A DNA stretch of 64,000 nt from Labilibaculum antarcticum (GTDB taxonomy: Bacteria > Bacteroidota > Bacteroidia > Bacteroidales > Marinifilaceae), in assembly GCF_002356295.1 (NCBI RefSeq), contig NZ_AP018042.1:1892361-1956360 (forward strand). The letters are read 5' to 3'. Shown here in pieces: positions 18,837 to 27,751 of this stretch (the stretch's first letter is position 1; each line of letters starts with the position of its first letter). The notes beneath the pieces are model-generated. The model did not search any database and was not told the DNA's origin. It saw only the letters and a list, made by a program, of their open reading frames with translations. A program made the translations under genes and the position numbers.

Positions 18837-20189
18837 TTACTGCAAGCCTTCTAAAAATCCGTAGTAAGCATCCTTTTTATTGTAATTTCCATCAAAAAGC
18901 AATGGCCAATCAACATGTCCATAAAAATCCAACAACCAGGTTTCTGAATCTTTCAATCCCCAAACGGTTAAAGCATACTTATTTCCGTTCGGAATTCCGT
19001 TGAATACCTGTACAACCTCTTTCACTTTTGCTTTCTGCGACAACGATCGTTCTGGTGATAAACTTGTTAAATCCTTATTCGGATTTGCTCTTACATCCAA
19101 TTCAGAGAAATGTACCAATAGATCTCTTTCAACAATTCGGTCGGTAGCTTTCTGAATATCTGCTTTGGCAGGATAATCGTGAGAAATGTGCATTTGAAAT
19201 CCTACTCCATCAATTGGAATTCCCCGTGCAATAAAATCATCAACCATAGTAAAAACAGCATCCTGTTTTGTTTGGTCGGTTATCATGTTATAATCGTTAT
19301 AAAAAATCAATACATCAGCGTCGGCAGCACGAACAAACTGGTAACATTTAGCAATGTAATCGTCGCCCATTTTTTGGCGGTAAATTGTGTTCCTTAAATT
19401 TCCTGAACCATCTTCCAGCCCTTCATTCACCACATCCCACGAAGTAACTTTTCCTTTATATCGGGTAACCACTGTCGTGATATAATCTTCAATCATGTCT
19501 TCGAACTCCTGATCTGTTCCTGCAAAATTCTTCACCCAATCAGGAGTTGAATTGTGCCAAATCAGAGAATGACCATGAACATTAATTCCATTATCCTCAC
19601 CATATTTAACAATCGCATCGGCAGGTCCAAAATCATAAGTACCAGCAGATGGATGCATCACATTCATCTTCATTTCCCATTCGGCTGTAATACTGCTAAA
19701 TTCTCTTCGGTAAATTTCATCGTACTGTCCATTCAATTTTCCCGATTGAACTGAGACTCCAACTAAGAATGTATCAGCCGCCTTTTTCAAGCTTAGATTG
19801 GGATCCGGAACAAATGTTGTCGTAACCTCTACTGTATTCGAGTAGCTGGAAACAACAGTTCCATTCACAGCTCTAAGTCTGTAATAATAAACCTTCTTGC
19901 TTTCCAAATTTGTAATTTCTTCGTTCAAAGCAATCAATGATTTCTCATTGTATCCTGTTAGAGATGAAGCAAAACCTGAATCCTCAGACACATCTAACAG
20001 ATAACTATCTGCACGATATACCCTCGACCAACTGGCTTTAAAACTTGAAGAAGTAACATTTGCCGCCTGATTGGCAATTGGAGCACCCAATTCAATTTCC
20101 GGTTCAGATCCTCCACCGCTGGAACAGCTAGTGGCAAAAATCAAAACTCCAAGTAAAATTGACAAGTATCTAAGTCTGGAATTGTTCAT
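18837..20189 (-). CDS. FN3-GH10 endo-1,4-beta-xylanase lipoprotein
   Basis: A 450-residue lipoprotein (lipobox Cys22 in ATSC followed by a Ser/Gly-rich linker typical of surface export). A fibronectin-III module (about 35-127) precedes the GH10 barrel (about 133-450). Catalytic residues are acid/base Glu256 in WDVVNEG and nucleophile Glu363 in HFSELDV; HGHSLIWHNSTPDW at 205-218 is the family's substrate-binding loop. The serine/glycine-rich stretch right after the cysteine (SCSSGGGSEPE) fits a lipoprotein export signal to the cell surface, so this is the best candidate for the enzyme that first cuts the polymer outside the cell. It is the first enzyme gene after the susCD-type block and is preceded by a strong hairpin at 20330-20359. 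Confidence 0.95.
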   Translation of the reverse strand: MNNSRLRYLSILLGVLIFATSCSSGGGSEPEIELGAPIANQAANVTSSSFKASWSRVYRADSYLLDVSEDSGFASSLTGYNEKSLIALNEEITNLESKKVYYYRLRAVNGTVVSSYSNTVEVTTTFVPDPNLSLKKAADTFLVGVSVQSGKLNGQYDEIYRREFSSITAEWEMKMNVMHPSAGTYDFGPADAIVKYGEDNGINVHGHSLIWHNSTPDWVKNFAGTDQEFEDMIEDYITTVVTRYKGKVTSWDVVNEGLEDGSGNLRNTIYRQKMGDDYIAKCYQFVRAADADVLIFYNDYNMITDQTKQDAVFTMVDDFIARGIPIDGVGFQMHISHDYPAKADIQKATDRIVERDLLVHFSELDVRANPNKDLTSLSPERSLSQKAKVKEVVQVFNGIPNGNKYALTVWGLKDSETWLLDFYGHVDWPLLFDGNYNKKDAYYGFLEGLQ

Positions 20190-20329
20190 ACTGTTTTCGT
20201 ATTATTTTTTTGGTTTTAATAGCTGATTCTTCTTAAGATCCTTGCTTTCCCACTTTGGCAAAAGTCTCCTTAAAACCAAACCAGGCTGTTTTCATTTTCA
20301 TGATCTTTAAAAAATTAATAAAAAGAAAA

Positions 20330-20359
20330 TCAGGCTTGCAACCCATGACGCAAGCCTGA
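20330..20359 (-). terminator. Hairpin between glycan-binding gene and xylanase gene
   Basis: TCAGGCTTGC (20330-20339) pairs perfectly with GCAAGCCTGA (20350-20359) around a 10-base loop. On the minus strand the stem is followed by a T-rich run (TTTTCTTTTT), the form of an intrinsic terminator. It sits 11 bases beyond the stop of the surface glycan-binding gene and before the xylanase gene, so it may end or attenuate the three-gene uptake transcript. Confidence 0.8.
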
Positions 20360-20370
20360 AAAACTAATCT

Positions 20371-21525
20371 CTAATAGTATCCGTGAAAACGAATATTATC
20401 AAACTGTACAGTTGAAGGATTGGCTCCCCATTCTGCTATAGTAACTTTAACTTGATTAATTTGTGTTGGATCTACATCACCACTACTCTGGTTATCCGGA
20501 TCGTAACTTGCACCGAATGCTGAAACCGGAGTTTCTACTGTTTGCCATCCATCCTCTGTAAATGTGTGACGGAATGCCCAGTTGCCACCATCGCGGTCAA
20601 CAAGTAGAAATTCAGCTACTGTTCCAATCGCACCATTACAGTTAACATCGATTAGAAATCTAACTGTTTCAGGATTGGACTCTACCACCATTGTTTCAGC
20701 AGCATCCGACTGACAACCATTGTATCCATTAGAAGTATCGCCTAACCACTTAAATTCAGCGAATGTTCCTGTTGGACCTCCAGTGATATAATCTAAAGAA
20801 CCTGCATCACCGTAGGCAACCCAATTGTTACTTGGACGCAATCCGCCTCCATCAAAATCGGCAACCAAATACACATTGTATCCTATGTCTACATCAAGAA
20901 AAGCAGAAACTTCACCCGCAGCAGTCACGATAGTCACGTCAGCTCCCAGAACTGTTCCATCAGGCACTACCATCGAAATCTCAGTTGAAGAAACCATTGT
21001 AAATTCTACCTGACTTCCTGCGAATGATACAGAAACTACATTCTGAAACCACTCTCCTGAAATACTTACCGTTTCGTTAGCTTTAGGTCGCTCTGGTGAG
21101 AAAACACCAATTGTTGGTTCCGGTTGAATAATTGTAAAATCATGAGTAATTACAGCACCATCCTTGTTGGTAATAGTAACTAGCTGTGTTCCAAACTCAG
21201 AACCTTTCGTTTCGTCAAAAGGAACCTTGAACATGATCGCTAAATTTGAATTCAATACTGGATTGAATACTACATCAACAATGCTTTCTTCGGGCGCACT
21301 AAGCGCCTTAAATGTAACCGTTTTCACATTTTGAAGATCGTTTCCTTCAGCAATGATCAAATCGTTTGGCAAACCCGAATTTATATTTAAATCGGTATCC
21401 TCCGAAACCATCACATCAACAACAGGACTTAAGCTTGAGTCATCATCACAAGAATAACTCAAGACACTTACCATTAGCACGACTACCGCGCTAATGATAT
21501 TGTTCATTTTATATTTAAATTTCAT
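20371..21525 (-). CDS. IPT/TIG surface glycan-binding lipoprotein (SusE/SGBP position)
   Basis: A 384-residue lipoprotein (lipobox Cys26 in LSYSC, then acidic DDD, which fits outward-facing Bacteroidota lipoproteins). One or two Ig-like IPT/TIG domains (about 35-210; the second begins near PTIGVFSPERPKANETVSISG) are followed by a C-terminal beta-sandwich (about 215-384) rich in aromatic residues, such as NNWVAYG, FKWLGD and NWAFRH, like the ligand-binding domain of xyloglucan SGBP-B proteins. Its place right after SusD marks it as the accessory surface glycan-binding protein of the system, presumably binding xylan and passing it to the xylanase. It has no catalytic motifs. Start could be Met1 or Met7. 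Confidence 0.85.
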   Translation of the reverse strand: MKFKYKMNNIISAVVVLMVSVLSYSCDDDSSLSPVVDVMVSEDTDLNINSGLPNDLIIAEGNDLQNVKTVTFKALSAPEESIVDVVFNPVLNSNLAIMFKVPFDETKGSEFGTQLVTITNKDGAVITHDFTIIQPEPTIGVFSPERPKANETVSISGEWFQNVVSVSFAGSQVEFTMVSSTEISMVVPDGTVLGADVTIVTAAGEVSAFLDVDIGYNVYLVADFDGGGLRPSNNWVAYGDAGSLDYITGGPTGTFAEFKWLGDTSNGYNGCQSDAAETMVVESNPETVRFLIDVNCNGAIGTVAEFLLVDRDGGNWAFRHTFTEDGWQTVETPVSAFGASYDPDNQSSGDVDPTQINQVKVTIAEWGANPSTVQFDNIRFHGYY

Positions 21526-21537
21526 AATTGGAGACTT

Positions 21538-23064
21538 TTAGTTGTTAAAATCAAAAGGAACTGGTTCTTCTAACAATAGTGGGTTCAAATCTGCTTCGGA
21601 ACCTGGAATTGGCAATAAGAAATCACCTGCAGAAGGAGTCACTTTTCGAGTAATGATGTCATTGTAATCTCCATCATTATAATCTCCTCTTTCCTGATTT
21701 GAAAGGATAGCCAAAGCTTTTGTTCTATCCATACGAGCTAAATCGTACCAATACTTACCTTCAACAGCTAATTCCATTCTTCTTTCCTGAAGAATATCAT
21801 CGAATGTCAAAGAAGCTTTATTTGCTAAACCTGCTCTTTTTCTCACTGCATTGAATGATTCTAATGCTTTTGAATCGGTAGTTGAAGCACTGCTTCCCAA
21901 AATCGCTTCAGCATGAATTAACAATACTTCTGCATATCGCATGATATTAGTGTTCAAGTTTGTTGACATGAAACCAACATCTGCCCACTCATCTTTAGAT
22001 CCAACAACATATTTTCTCCAACCGGCAATAGTACTTGTCATTCCAGCAGAAGGAACTGTATATCCACCTTCAGAAGTTACCAAATCAGGATAGAAATCGC
22101 CTGGTTCCATAATGGTTTCGTGTCTTCTTAAGTCACCAGCTTCGTATGCATTTTGAAAATCGATACTTGGCTGAAAAGTTCCCCAACCGTCACCGGCATT
22201 GGTTAATTTTGGCGAAGCGGCTAAATAGGCTTGACTTACATTTTGAGTTCCCCAACCTTGGTTAGCAACCCACTGTAAAGCGAAAATAGACTCACGGCTG
22301 TTATTGTTACGAGGATGAAAAACATCACCATAATTATCCAACAAACCATGAATTCCAGAATTAATTACCAATTCGGCTTTTGCTTTTGCATTGGTATAAT
22401 CTTTTAAAGTCAAATACACCTTAGCCATCATAGCATTACATGCCGACTGAATCACTCTACCAGCATCGCTATCTGCTCTTTGTACAGGAACTCTGCTTAC
22501 TGCATTGTTGTAATCGTTCAAGATAAAAGTATAGATATCCTCAACAGTGTTTCTGTACACATCTGCTTCGGCGTTATACTGACTCATATCGTGAATAATA
22601 GGCACAGCACCCCAAGTTCTTACCAAGTAGAAATAGGCTGTTGCTCTCATAAAATAAGCTTCACCACGAACGGCTTCAATTACCTCTTCATCAACATCAG
22701 CCGAAACTTTAGTATCCAAATTGTGAAGTAATGTGTTAGCTGTTCCAATTACATTGTAAAGAGCATCCCATCCTTCGGTTGCAAATTGATTTCCCTGATT
22801 TACAGAGAACAAAGTAAACTGAGCAATGTCAGAATAGGTTCCTGTTGAATTTCCGCTGTAATTATCTCCAACGCAAATCAAGAATTTCTCGTTAAAGTAA
22901 AACCAAGGATATCCGTATAGGGGTGATCCCGCACTCATTACCTGCTCATTGGTATTGTAGTAATTATCAACTACCAATGAATCTTCAGGTGCATTGTCCA
23001 GAAAGCTTTCTGAACATGACGCCGAAAGAAAAAGGAGAAATATTATAATTATTTTATTTTTCAT
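21538..23064 (-). CDS. SusD/RagB-family outer membrane glycan-binding lipoprotein
   Basis: A 508-residue SusD-like lipoprotein. I place the start at 23064, because this gives a clean signal (MKNKIIIIFLLFLSASC, lipobox Cys17) and removes an overlap with the SusC gene that a longer frame to 23115 would require. Helical tetratricopeptide-type segments (EAYFMRATAYFYLVRTWG near 130-150 and the C-terminal EILLIHAEA-like MRYAEVLLIHAEAI) are diagnostic of SusD. The family forms the lid over the SusC transporter and binds the glycan at the cell surface. It lies 31 bases after the SusC stop and 12 bases before the IPT/TIG gene, as expected for one operon. Confidence 0.95.
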   Translation of the reverse strand: MKNKIIIIFLLFLSASCSESFLDNAPEDSLVVDNYYNTNEQVMSAGSPLYGYPWFYFNEKFLICVGDNYSGNSTGTYSDIAQFTLFSVNQGNQFATEGWDALYNVIGTANTLLHNLDTKVSADVDEEVIEAVRGEAYFMRATAYFYLVRTWGAVPIIHDMSQYNAEADVYRNTVEDIYTFILNDYNNAVSRVPVQRADSDAGRVIQSACNAMMAKVYLTLKDYTNAKAKAELVINSGIHGLLDNYGDVFHPRNNNSRESIFALQWVANQGWGTQNVSQAYLAASPKLTNAGDGWGTFQPSIDFQNAYEAGDLRRHETIMEPGDFYPDLVTSEGGYTVPSAGMTSTIAGWRKYVVGSKDEWADVGFMSTNLNTNIMRYAEVLLIHAEAILGSSASTTDSKALESFNAVRKRAGLANKASLTFDDILQERRMELAVEGKYWYDLARMDRTKALAILSNQERGDYNDGDYNDIITRKVTPSAGDFLLPIPGSEADLNPLLLEEPVPFDFNN

Positions 23065-23095
23065 GATTGTAATTTTTTGACGTAAACAAGTAGAT

Positions 23096-26000
23096 TTAGA
23101 ATTCAACATTAACACCCATCATAAATGTACGTGGAACAGGATAACGACCATTATCAACTCCCATTAACAGTGAGTTTTGGTTGTAAGCACCAATTTCAGG
23201 ATCGTAACCCGAGTAGTTAGTGAATGTGTATAGGTTCTGAACAGTAGCGTAAATTCTTAACTTGTTGATATAAGAGAATCTTGCCAATTGTTTCTTGTTA
23301 AAAGAATAAGCTAGTGTTACGTTCTGAATTTTCAAGAATGAACCATCCTCAACAAAACGATCAGAAACTCTACTGTTGTTATTAGGATCGCCAAATGCGA
23401 AACGAGGAATGTTGGTATCTTCATTTACTCCTGCAACAAAGCGATTAGCTACCGTTTGAGCCTGATTACCGGTAACCTCTTTCATTCCTTCGGTTAACTT
23501 ACGAGTCCAGTTGTAAATATCATTTCCTTCAGATCCTTGTAATGTGAAGGAGAAATCGAAGTTTTTGTATGACATTTCATTCGAGATACTGTACGTAAAA
23601 TCTGGGTGAGGATTACCGATAAAAGTACGATCGGCATCATCAATTTTACCATCTTCGTTGATATCTTTAAATTTGATATCTCCAACCCAAACACCATTTA
23701 CTTCGCCTATATCGCCTTGTGACGGACTTGAATTTACGTCAGCCTCATCTTTAAAAATTCCATCAACCTGATATCCGTAAAACTGGCCAACAGCTTCTCC
23801 TTCTGCTGTTTTAGTCAATGTGTTATTGAATTCAAAAGTTTGAAATATTGCTCCTTCGTCACTGTTCATGCTAATCAACTCATTTTTATAAGTAGAGAAA
23901 ACAAATGTTGATGACCAGGTAAAGTTAGGTTTAGTTATGTTTCTGGTTGTTAAAGAAATATCTATTCCTTTATTTTCCATTTCACCCAAATTCACCATTG
24001 GAGGTGTTAGTCCCATATAAGAAGCTGAATTCATTGCTCCTAAATAACTTGGAAGTGGCTGAGGAAACAAGAAATCTTTCGAAGTCTTTTTGTAAACATC
24101 AAGATCCAATTTGATTTTGTTATTCAAGAATCCAAGTTCTATACCAATATTGGTTGATCTTGTTGACTCCCATTTCACATCAGGATTTGCAATGTTAGCT
24201 TGTGAGAAACCAGTACCGTAAACAGTAGTGATACTTCTTAGACTTGCGCCATAAGCATATCCTCCAATGTCCTGATTTCCTACTTCACCGTAACCTACAC
24301 GTAACTTTGCATAGTTCAACACATCAGAAGCATTATCCATAAAAGACTCCTTACTAAGGACCCAAGCTCCGGAAAATGATGGGAAATATCCCCATTTATT
24401 ATTTGATCCAAAATTTGATGACGCATCAGCACGAAGTGTTGCTGTCATTAAGTATTTTCCGTTGAAACCATAGTTAAAACGACCAAAATAAGATTCGATA
24501 CTATGAGTTCCCATTGAGTTCCCATTGGTTGCTGTTAAGGCATCACCCGCATTTAATGCTGTGATATCATTGGTTAGAAATCCTGTTCTTGCACCACTTA
24601 AATTCTCCCAAGTTGACTTTTGAGACTCATGACCAACCATTGCATTGATTGAATGATCACCAAAAGATTTTAGGTAGTTTAAATAGTTCTTCAACACCCA
24701 AAAGAAACTATCACTGCTGGATTTTGAAGAAGTACTGATTTCATTGGTTTCTCTACCAATTTCGTAAGTAGGATTGAATACACTTGTCTTATTTAAATTG
24801 AAGTCGTAACCGATTTCACTTCTTAATGTTAAGCCTTCGGCTAAAGTTAAATCAAGAAAAAAGTTTCCATTAATTTTATAACGCTCTAATTCACTATTTC
24901 TGATCGCCGACCAAGCTACCGGATTTCTACCATTTCCAACACCAATTCCATCGGTTGGTCCACCCCAGCTTCCGTCAGAATAAGTAACCGGAATATTTGG
25001 AGATTGTCTTAATGCAGAACTAATTACACCAGCTTCATCATCATTCAAAGTAATGTGTTCTTTAGAATTACTCATCGAAACATTGTTTCCAACTTTAATC
25101 CAATCGTTCACCTGATGATCTAAATTCAAGCGAGTTGAAAACCTGCGAAAATCTGAATTGATTACAATACCTTGCTGATCAAAATAACTTAATGAAGTAT
25201 AAAATTTAGTTTTCTCACTTCCTCCTGAAACAGAAACCTGATGGTTTTGAATTGGAGCCGCACGAAAAATTTCTTTTTGCCAATCAGTTCCTTCTCCCAA
25301 CAACTCAGGATTTTGAAATTCATAAGGAACATCTTTACCTTGTGTTGTTAATACATCCGCATAGTATTCAGCGTATTCTTTTAAATTCATTACGTCAACA
25401 TATTTTCCAACTTGCTGAACACCGTAATAACCTTCATATGATATTTTTGATTTTCCTTTCTTACCACTCTTGGTTGTAATCAAAACAACTCCATTAGCAC
25501 CACGAGATCCGTAAATTGCCGAAGCCGAAGCATCTTTCAATACTTCAATCGATTCAATATCTGAAGGGTTAATACTAGACAAAGCACTTACTTTTGTCTG
25601 TCCACTACCCCCTCCTAAAGAAGAGAATGAATAAGAAGTATTATTTGAATTACCTTGTAAAGGCACCCCATCAATAACATACAATGGTTCATTGTTTCCG
25701 GTTAATGAAGTAATACCACGCACACGCAAAGAAACACCTCCACCTGGAGCACCGGAGTTTTGGGTAACTGTTACTCCAGAAACACGACCTTGAAGAGCCT
25801 GATCGATACCAGCAAATGGCTGGTCCTCCATTGTTTCTCCTTTAATGGAAACAACCGAACCAGTAACGTCACTCTTCTTCATTACACCATAACCAACTGC
25901 TACAACTTCATTCAATCCAATTGAAGATTCGCTAAGATCAATATTAATTAAAGATTGTCCTTTAACCTCTTGGCTTACGGTTTCGAAACCAATGAACGAA

Positions 26001-26215
26001 TAAAGTAAAACACCATTTCCTGATACGTTAATGGAATAATTACCATCCATATCGGTAGTTGTACCATTTGTAGTCCCTTTCTCAATAACTGTAACACCTG
26101 GTAGAGGCTCCCGGGATTCTTTGACTACTACTTTACCCGATACTACCATCTGCTGTGAATAAGCAGTAATGCTCAGAACAAGCATTAAGAGTAATAAATT
26201 AAGTTTTCTTTTCAT
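23096..26215 (-). CDS. SusC/RagA-family TonB-dependent outer membrane transporter
   Basis: A 1039-residue TonB-linked receptor. After the signal peptide (1-20) comes a carboxypeptidase-regulatory-like beta-sandwich (VSGKVVVKESREPLPGVTV, about 25-100). It is followed by the Bacteroidota SusC signature LNEVVAVGYG, the plug (about 110-250, with SASAIYGSRGANGVVLITTK) and a long beta-barrel ending in an aromatic residue (VNVEF). It imports oligosaccharides across the outer membrane with its SusD partner, powered by TonB-ExbBD. Genomic context points to xylo-oligosaccharides. It is the first gene of the minus-strand locus, so the main regulated promoter should lie in 26216-26700. Confidence 0.96.
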   Translation of the reverse strand: MKRKLNLLLLMLVLSITAYSQQMVVSGKVVVKESREPLPGVTVIEKGTTNGTTTDMDGNYSINVSGNGVLLYSFIGFETVSQEVKGQSLINIDLSESSIGLNEVVAVGYGVMKKSDVTGSVVSIKGETMEDQPFAGIDQALQGRVSGVTVTQNSGAPGGGVSLRVRGITSLTGNNEPLYVIDGVPLQGNSNNTSYSFSSLGGGSGQTKVSALSSINPSDIESIEVLKDASASAIYGSRGANGVVLITTKSGKKGKSKISYEGYYGVQQVGKYVDVMNLKEYAEYYADVLTTQGKDVPYEFQNPELLGEGTDWQKEIFRAAPIQNHQVSVSGGSEKTKFYTSLSYFDQQGIVINSDFRRFSTRLNLDHQVNDWIKVGNNVSMSNSKEHITLNDDEAGVISSALRQSPNIPVTYSDGSWGGPTDGIGVGNGRNPVAWSAIRNSELERYKINGNFFLDLTLAEGLTLRSEIGYDFNLNKTSVFNPTYEIGRETNEISTSSKSSSDSFFWVLKNYLNYLKSFGDHSINAMVGHESQKSTWENLSGARTGFLTNDITALNAGDALTATNGNSMGTHSIESYFGRFNYGFNGKYLMTATLRADASSNFGSNNKWGYFPSFSGAWVLSKESFMDNASDVLNYAKLRVGYGEVGNQDIGGYAYGASLRSITTVYGTGFSQANIANPDVKWESTRSTNIGIELGFLNNKIKLDLDVYKKTSKDFLFPQPLPSYLGAMNSASYMGLTPPMVNLGEMENKGIDISLTTRNITKPNFTWSSTFVFSTYKNELISMNSDEGAIFQTFEFNNTLTKTAEGEAVGQFYGYQVDGIFKDEADVNSSPSQGDIGEVNGVWVGDIKFKDINEDGKIDDADRTFIGNPHPDFTYSISNEMSYKNFDFSFTLQGSEGNDIYNWTRKLTEGMKEVTGNQAQTVANRFVAGVNEDTNIPRFAFGDPNNNSRVSDRFVEDGSFLKIQNVTLAYSFNKKQLARFSYINKLRIYATVQNLYTFTNYSGYDPEIGAYNQNSLLMGVDNGRYPVPRTFMMGVNVEF

Positions 26216-26738
26216 CTTTTAGTAATTAGATTAGAATAGGATTATTGAAATCATTTCAACATCAACTAGTGAAAGCAGAAGAAATACCTTTTACTTAGAT
26301 TTGTTTTAATGATCTGGCCAGAACAATAATTTCAAACCTTTGCGTAGCAAGCGATTTTTCTTCTTCTACAAGTTTAACTCCAGCACCTTAGTCCGACGTT
26401 TAAAATCTTCCAAAGAAGGTTCGAAATCCTCCAACACCTTAATAATCCTAATGTTGCAGGCTACTATTTGTTTCAAAAAGAATGCACTATGAAATAAAAA
26501 AACACCCCATTTGTAAAAATCCTGCTTACCTGATTTGAATAAAACAAGAGTTTCATCCTCCCTTTAAAGACGATAAGCAAGATAAAAGGTTCCCTGTAGA
26601 TAAAGAAAAAAGGAGGTCTTAAAATATAATTTCTGAAAATACTAAAATCACAAAGTTGTTATACTCAAGAAGTATTGATCGACTGTGGAATGAAAATTAA
26701 GACCGATTTGAAAATTCTCTAGATAGAATTTATTGGGC
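26216..26738. other. Leader/promoter region of the xylan locus
   Basis: No gene is supported. On the minus strand this is the upstream region of the SusC gene and should contain the site bound by the AraC domain of the hybrid regulator; no obvious consensus -7 box (TAnnTTTG) is seen. Reading minus from about 26460 to 26365 gives a short open stretch with protein-like composition (VLEDFEPSLEDF) but no good start, perhaps a decayed gene end. Confidence 0.4.
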
Positions 26739-26766
26739 AAAAAAAAATTCGGTTGCAACCGAAATT
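26739..26766 (-). terminator. Intrinsic terminator of the small-protein gene
   Basis: A perfect 16-base palindrome TTCGGTTGCAACCGAA (26748-26763) is followed on the minus strand by nine T residues (26747-26739). This is a textbook intrinsic terminator for a minus-strand transcript and lies about 100 bases beyond the stop of the 50-residue reading frame at 26864-27016. Confidence 0.85.
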
Positions 26767-26863
26767 ATAAAAAAAAAGGAAAAGCTAAAGCACGCATAAT
26801 AAAACCAAAAGAAATTAATATTCGATTGGTCGCAATTTAAAATAAGTCAATGCGGAACAATGC

Positions 26864-27016
26864 TTATTTTATCACCATAAAATTCTTTTTATCCGATAAT
26901 CTACCCCAGTCCTTGGAATTCATCGACTGAATCATTTTTGTAGTTAAATCAACCACCACAAAATCCTCATCTCTCGAAAAGGAGAACATCGCTTTAATCA
27001 TTTTTAAAATCTTCAT
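26864..27016 (-). CDS. Small 50-residue protein of unknown function
   Basis: A short frame encoding 50 residues, starting MKILKMIKAMFSFSRDEDF and ending MVIK. It is basic overall, has no clear signal peptide or membrane helix, and I do not recognise it. Support is contextual: AATAAGGGC just before the ATG gives a partial ribosome-binding site; a promoter-like TTG (27077-27079) lies 20 bases from TAAATTTA (27049-27056), about 33 bases upstream of the start; and a clear intrinsic terminator follows at 26739-26766. Codon usage looks like that of neighbouring genes. The gene stands alone between the xylan locus and the dgt operon. Chance occurrence of an ORF this short is possible, but the combination of signals argues for a real gene. 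Confidence 0.55.
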   Translation of the reverse strand: MKILKMIKAMFSFSRDEDFVVVDLTTKMIQSMNSKDWGRLSDKKNFMVIK

Positions 27017-27048
27017 GCCCTTATTGTTTTATTGTTTTTATAACAACA

Positions 27049-27079
27049 TAAATTTAAGAGGATTAATGGATAAAATCAA
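27049..27079 (-). promoter_or_regulatory. Promoter for the small-protein gene
   Basis: On the minus strand TTG (27077-27079), a 20-base spacer and TAAATTTA (27049-27056) match the Bacteroidota promoter (TTG / TAnnTTTG) with one mismatch in the -7 box. Confidence 0.5.
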
Positions 27080-27180
27080 GGGGTTTGGGTACGATTTAAT
27101 AATTACGTAATATGGGTTTTTAAAAGCGTATTTTCAGTTTACATTCACGTAATGTTAATGAATAATTGAGGTGATTATTA

Positions 27181-27714
27181 CTAATCTGTGAACTCTACAG
27201 CATTAAAAAACAAGTTCCTTTTATCATTTAAAAATTGTTTCATCCTCGATGGACCACCAATAGCAATCTGATAAATGAATTTCCCCCGAAAGAAGAATCG
27301 TTTGTAGTAGGTATACTCGTGCTCTCCAACCAACACGGTGTAAACAATTTCCTTCCCTAACATTTTCTGATAAGCAACCGAGGTTTCTGAAATTAAAACA
27401 GCATTCCCTGTTAGAAGACTCCCCTCCTTCATTTCCTGATAATATTCGGTCGGATCGGAATAAGTAAAATCCAAACCAACACCCGAAAAATCTGAAGCAA
27501 CAACACCATACACAGTTGCCGCATCTTTATAACTAAAAACCTCAATTTTTATTCCATTCAACTCCTTATTCTGAACAATTGGATTTTCAGGACATTCGAA
27601 GCTAATCTTCGATTTTACAGATCCGGATTTCACCCAATCGCTTTGCGCGAATGCAACTGGTGAAACAAAAATAAGCAAGACTAATAAAGTAAATATTTTT
27701 CTCATTTTATACAT
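27181..27714 (-). CDS. Exported protein of unknown function, downstream of dgt
   Basis: A 177-residue protein with a signal peptide (cleavage near AFAQ-SDW). The start may be Met1 or Met4 (27705). The mature part is a mixed alpha/beta protein with alternating strands (TVYGVVASDFSGV, VYTVLVGEHEYTYYKRFFF) and no motif I can assign. It starts 37 bases after the dGTPase stop on the same strand and is probably co-transcribed. The pattern of a strand-rich body with a central YTYYKRFFFRGKFIYQIA segment recalls lipoprotein-like stress or detergent-contact proteins (a PsbP/DUF1795-like fold is possible), but this is a guess. Confidence 0.6.
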   Translation of the reverse strand: MYKMRKIFTLLVLLIFVSPVAFAQSDWVKSGSVKSKISFECPENPIVQNKELNGIKIEVFSYKDAATVYGVVASDFSGVGLDFTYSDPTEYYQEMKEGSLLTGNAVLISETSVAYQKMLGKEIVYTVLVGEHEYTYYKRFFFRGKFIYQIAIGGPSRMKQFLNDKRNLFFNAVEFTD

Positions 27715-27751
27715 TTAAAGTCAATTTTAGAATACCCTTTTACAAAAAAAA

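Noticed and set aside
23065-23115. Longer SusD reading frame overlapping the SusC gene end
   Set aside because: The added residues precede a perfect lipoprotein signal peptide and would overlap SusC by 20 bases; the internal ATG is preferred.
26365-26560. Short minus-strand frames with protein-like composition upstream of SusC
   Set aside because: No start with adequate upstream signals, lengths under 40 residues and internal stops; treated as non-coding or decayed.
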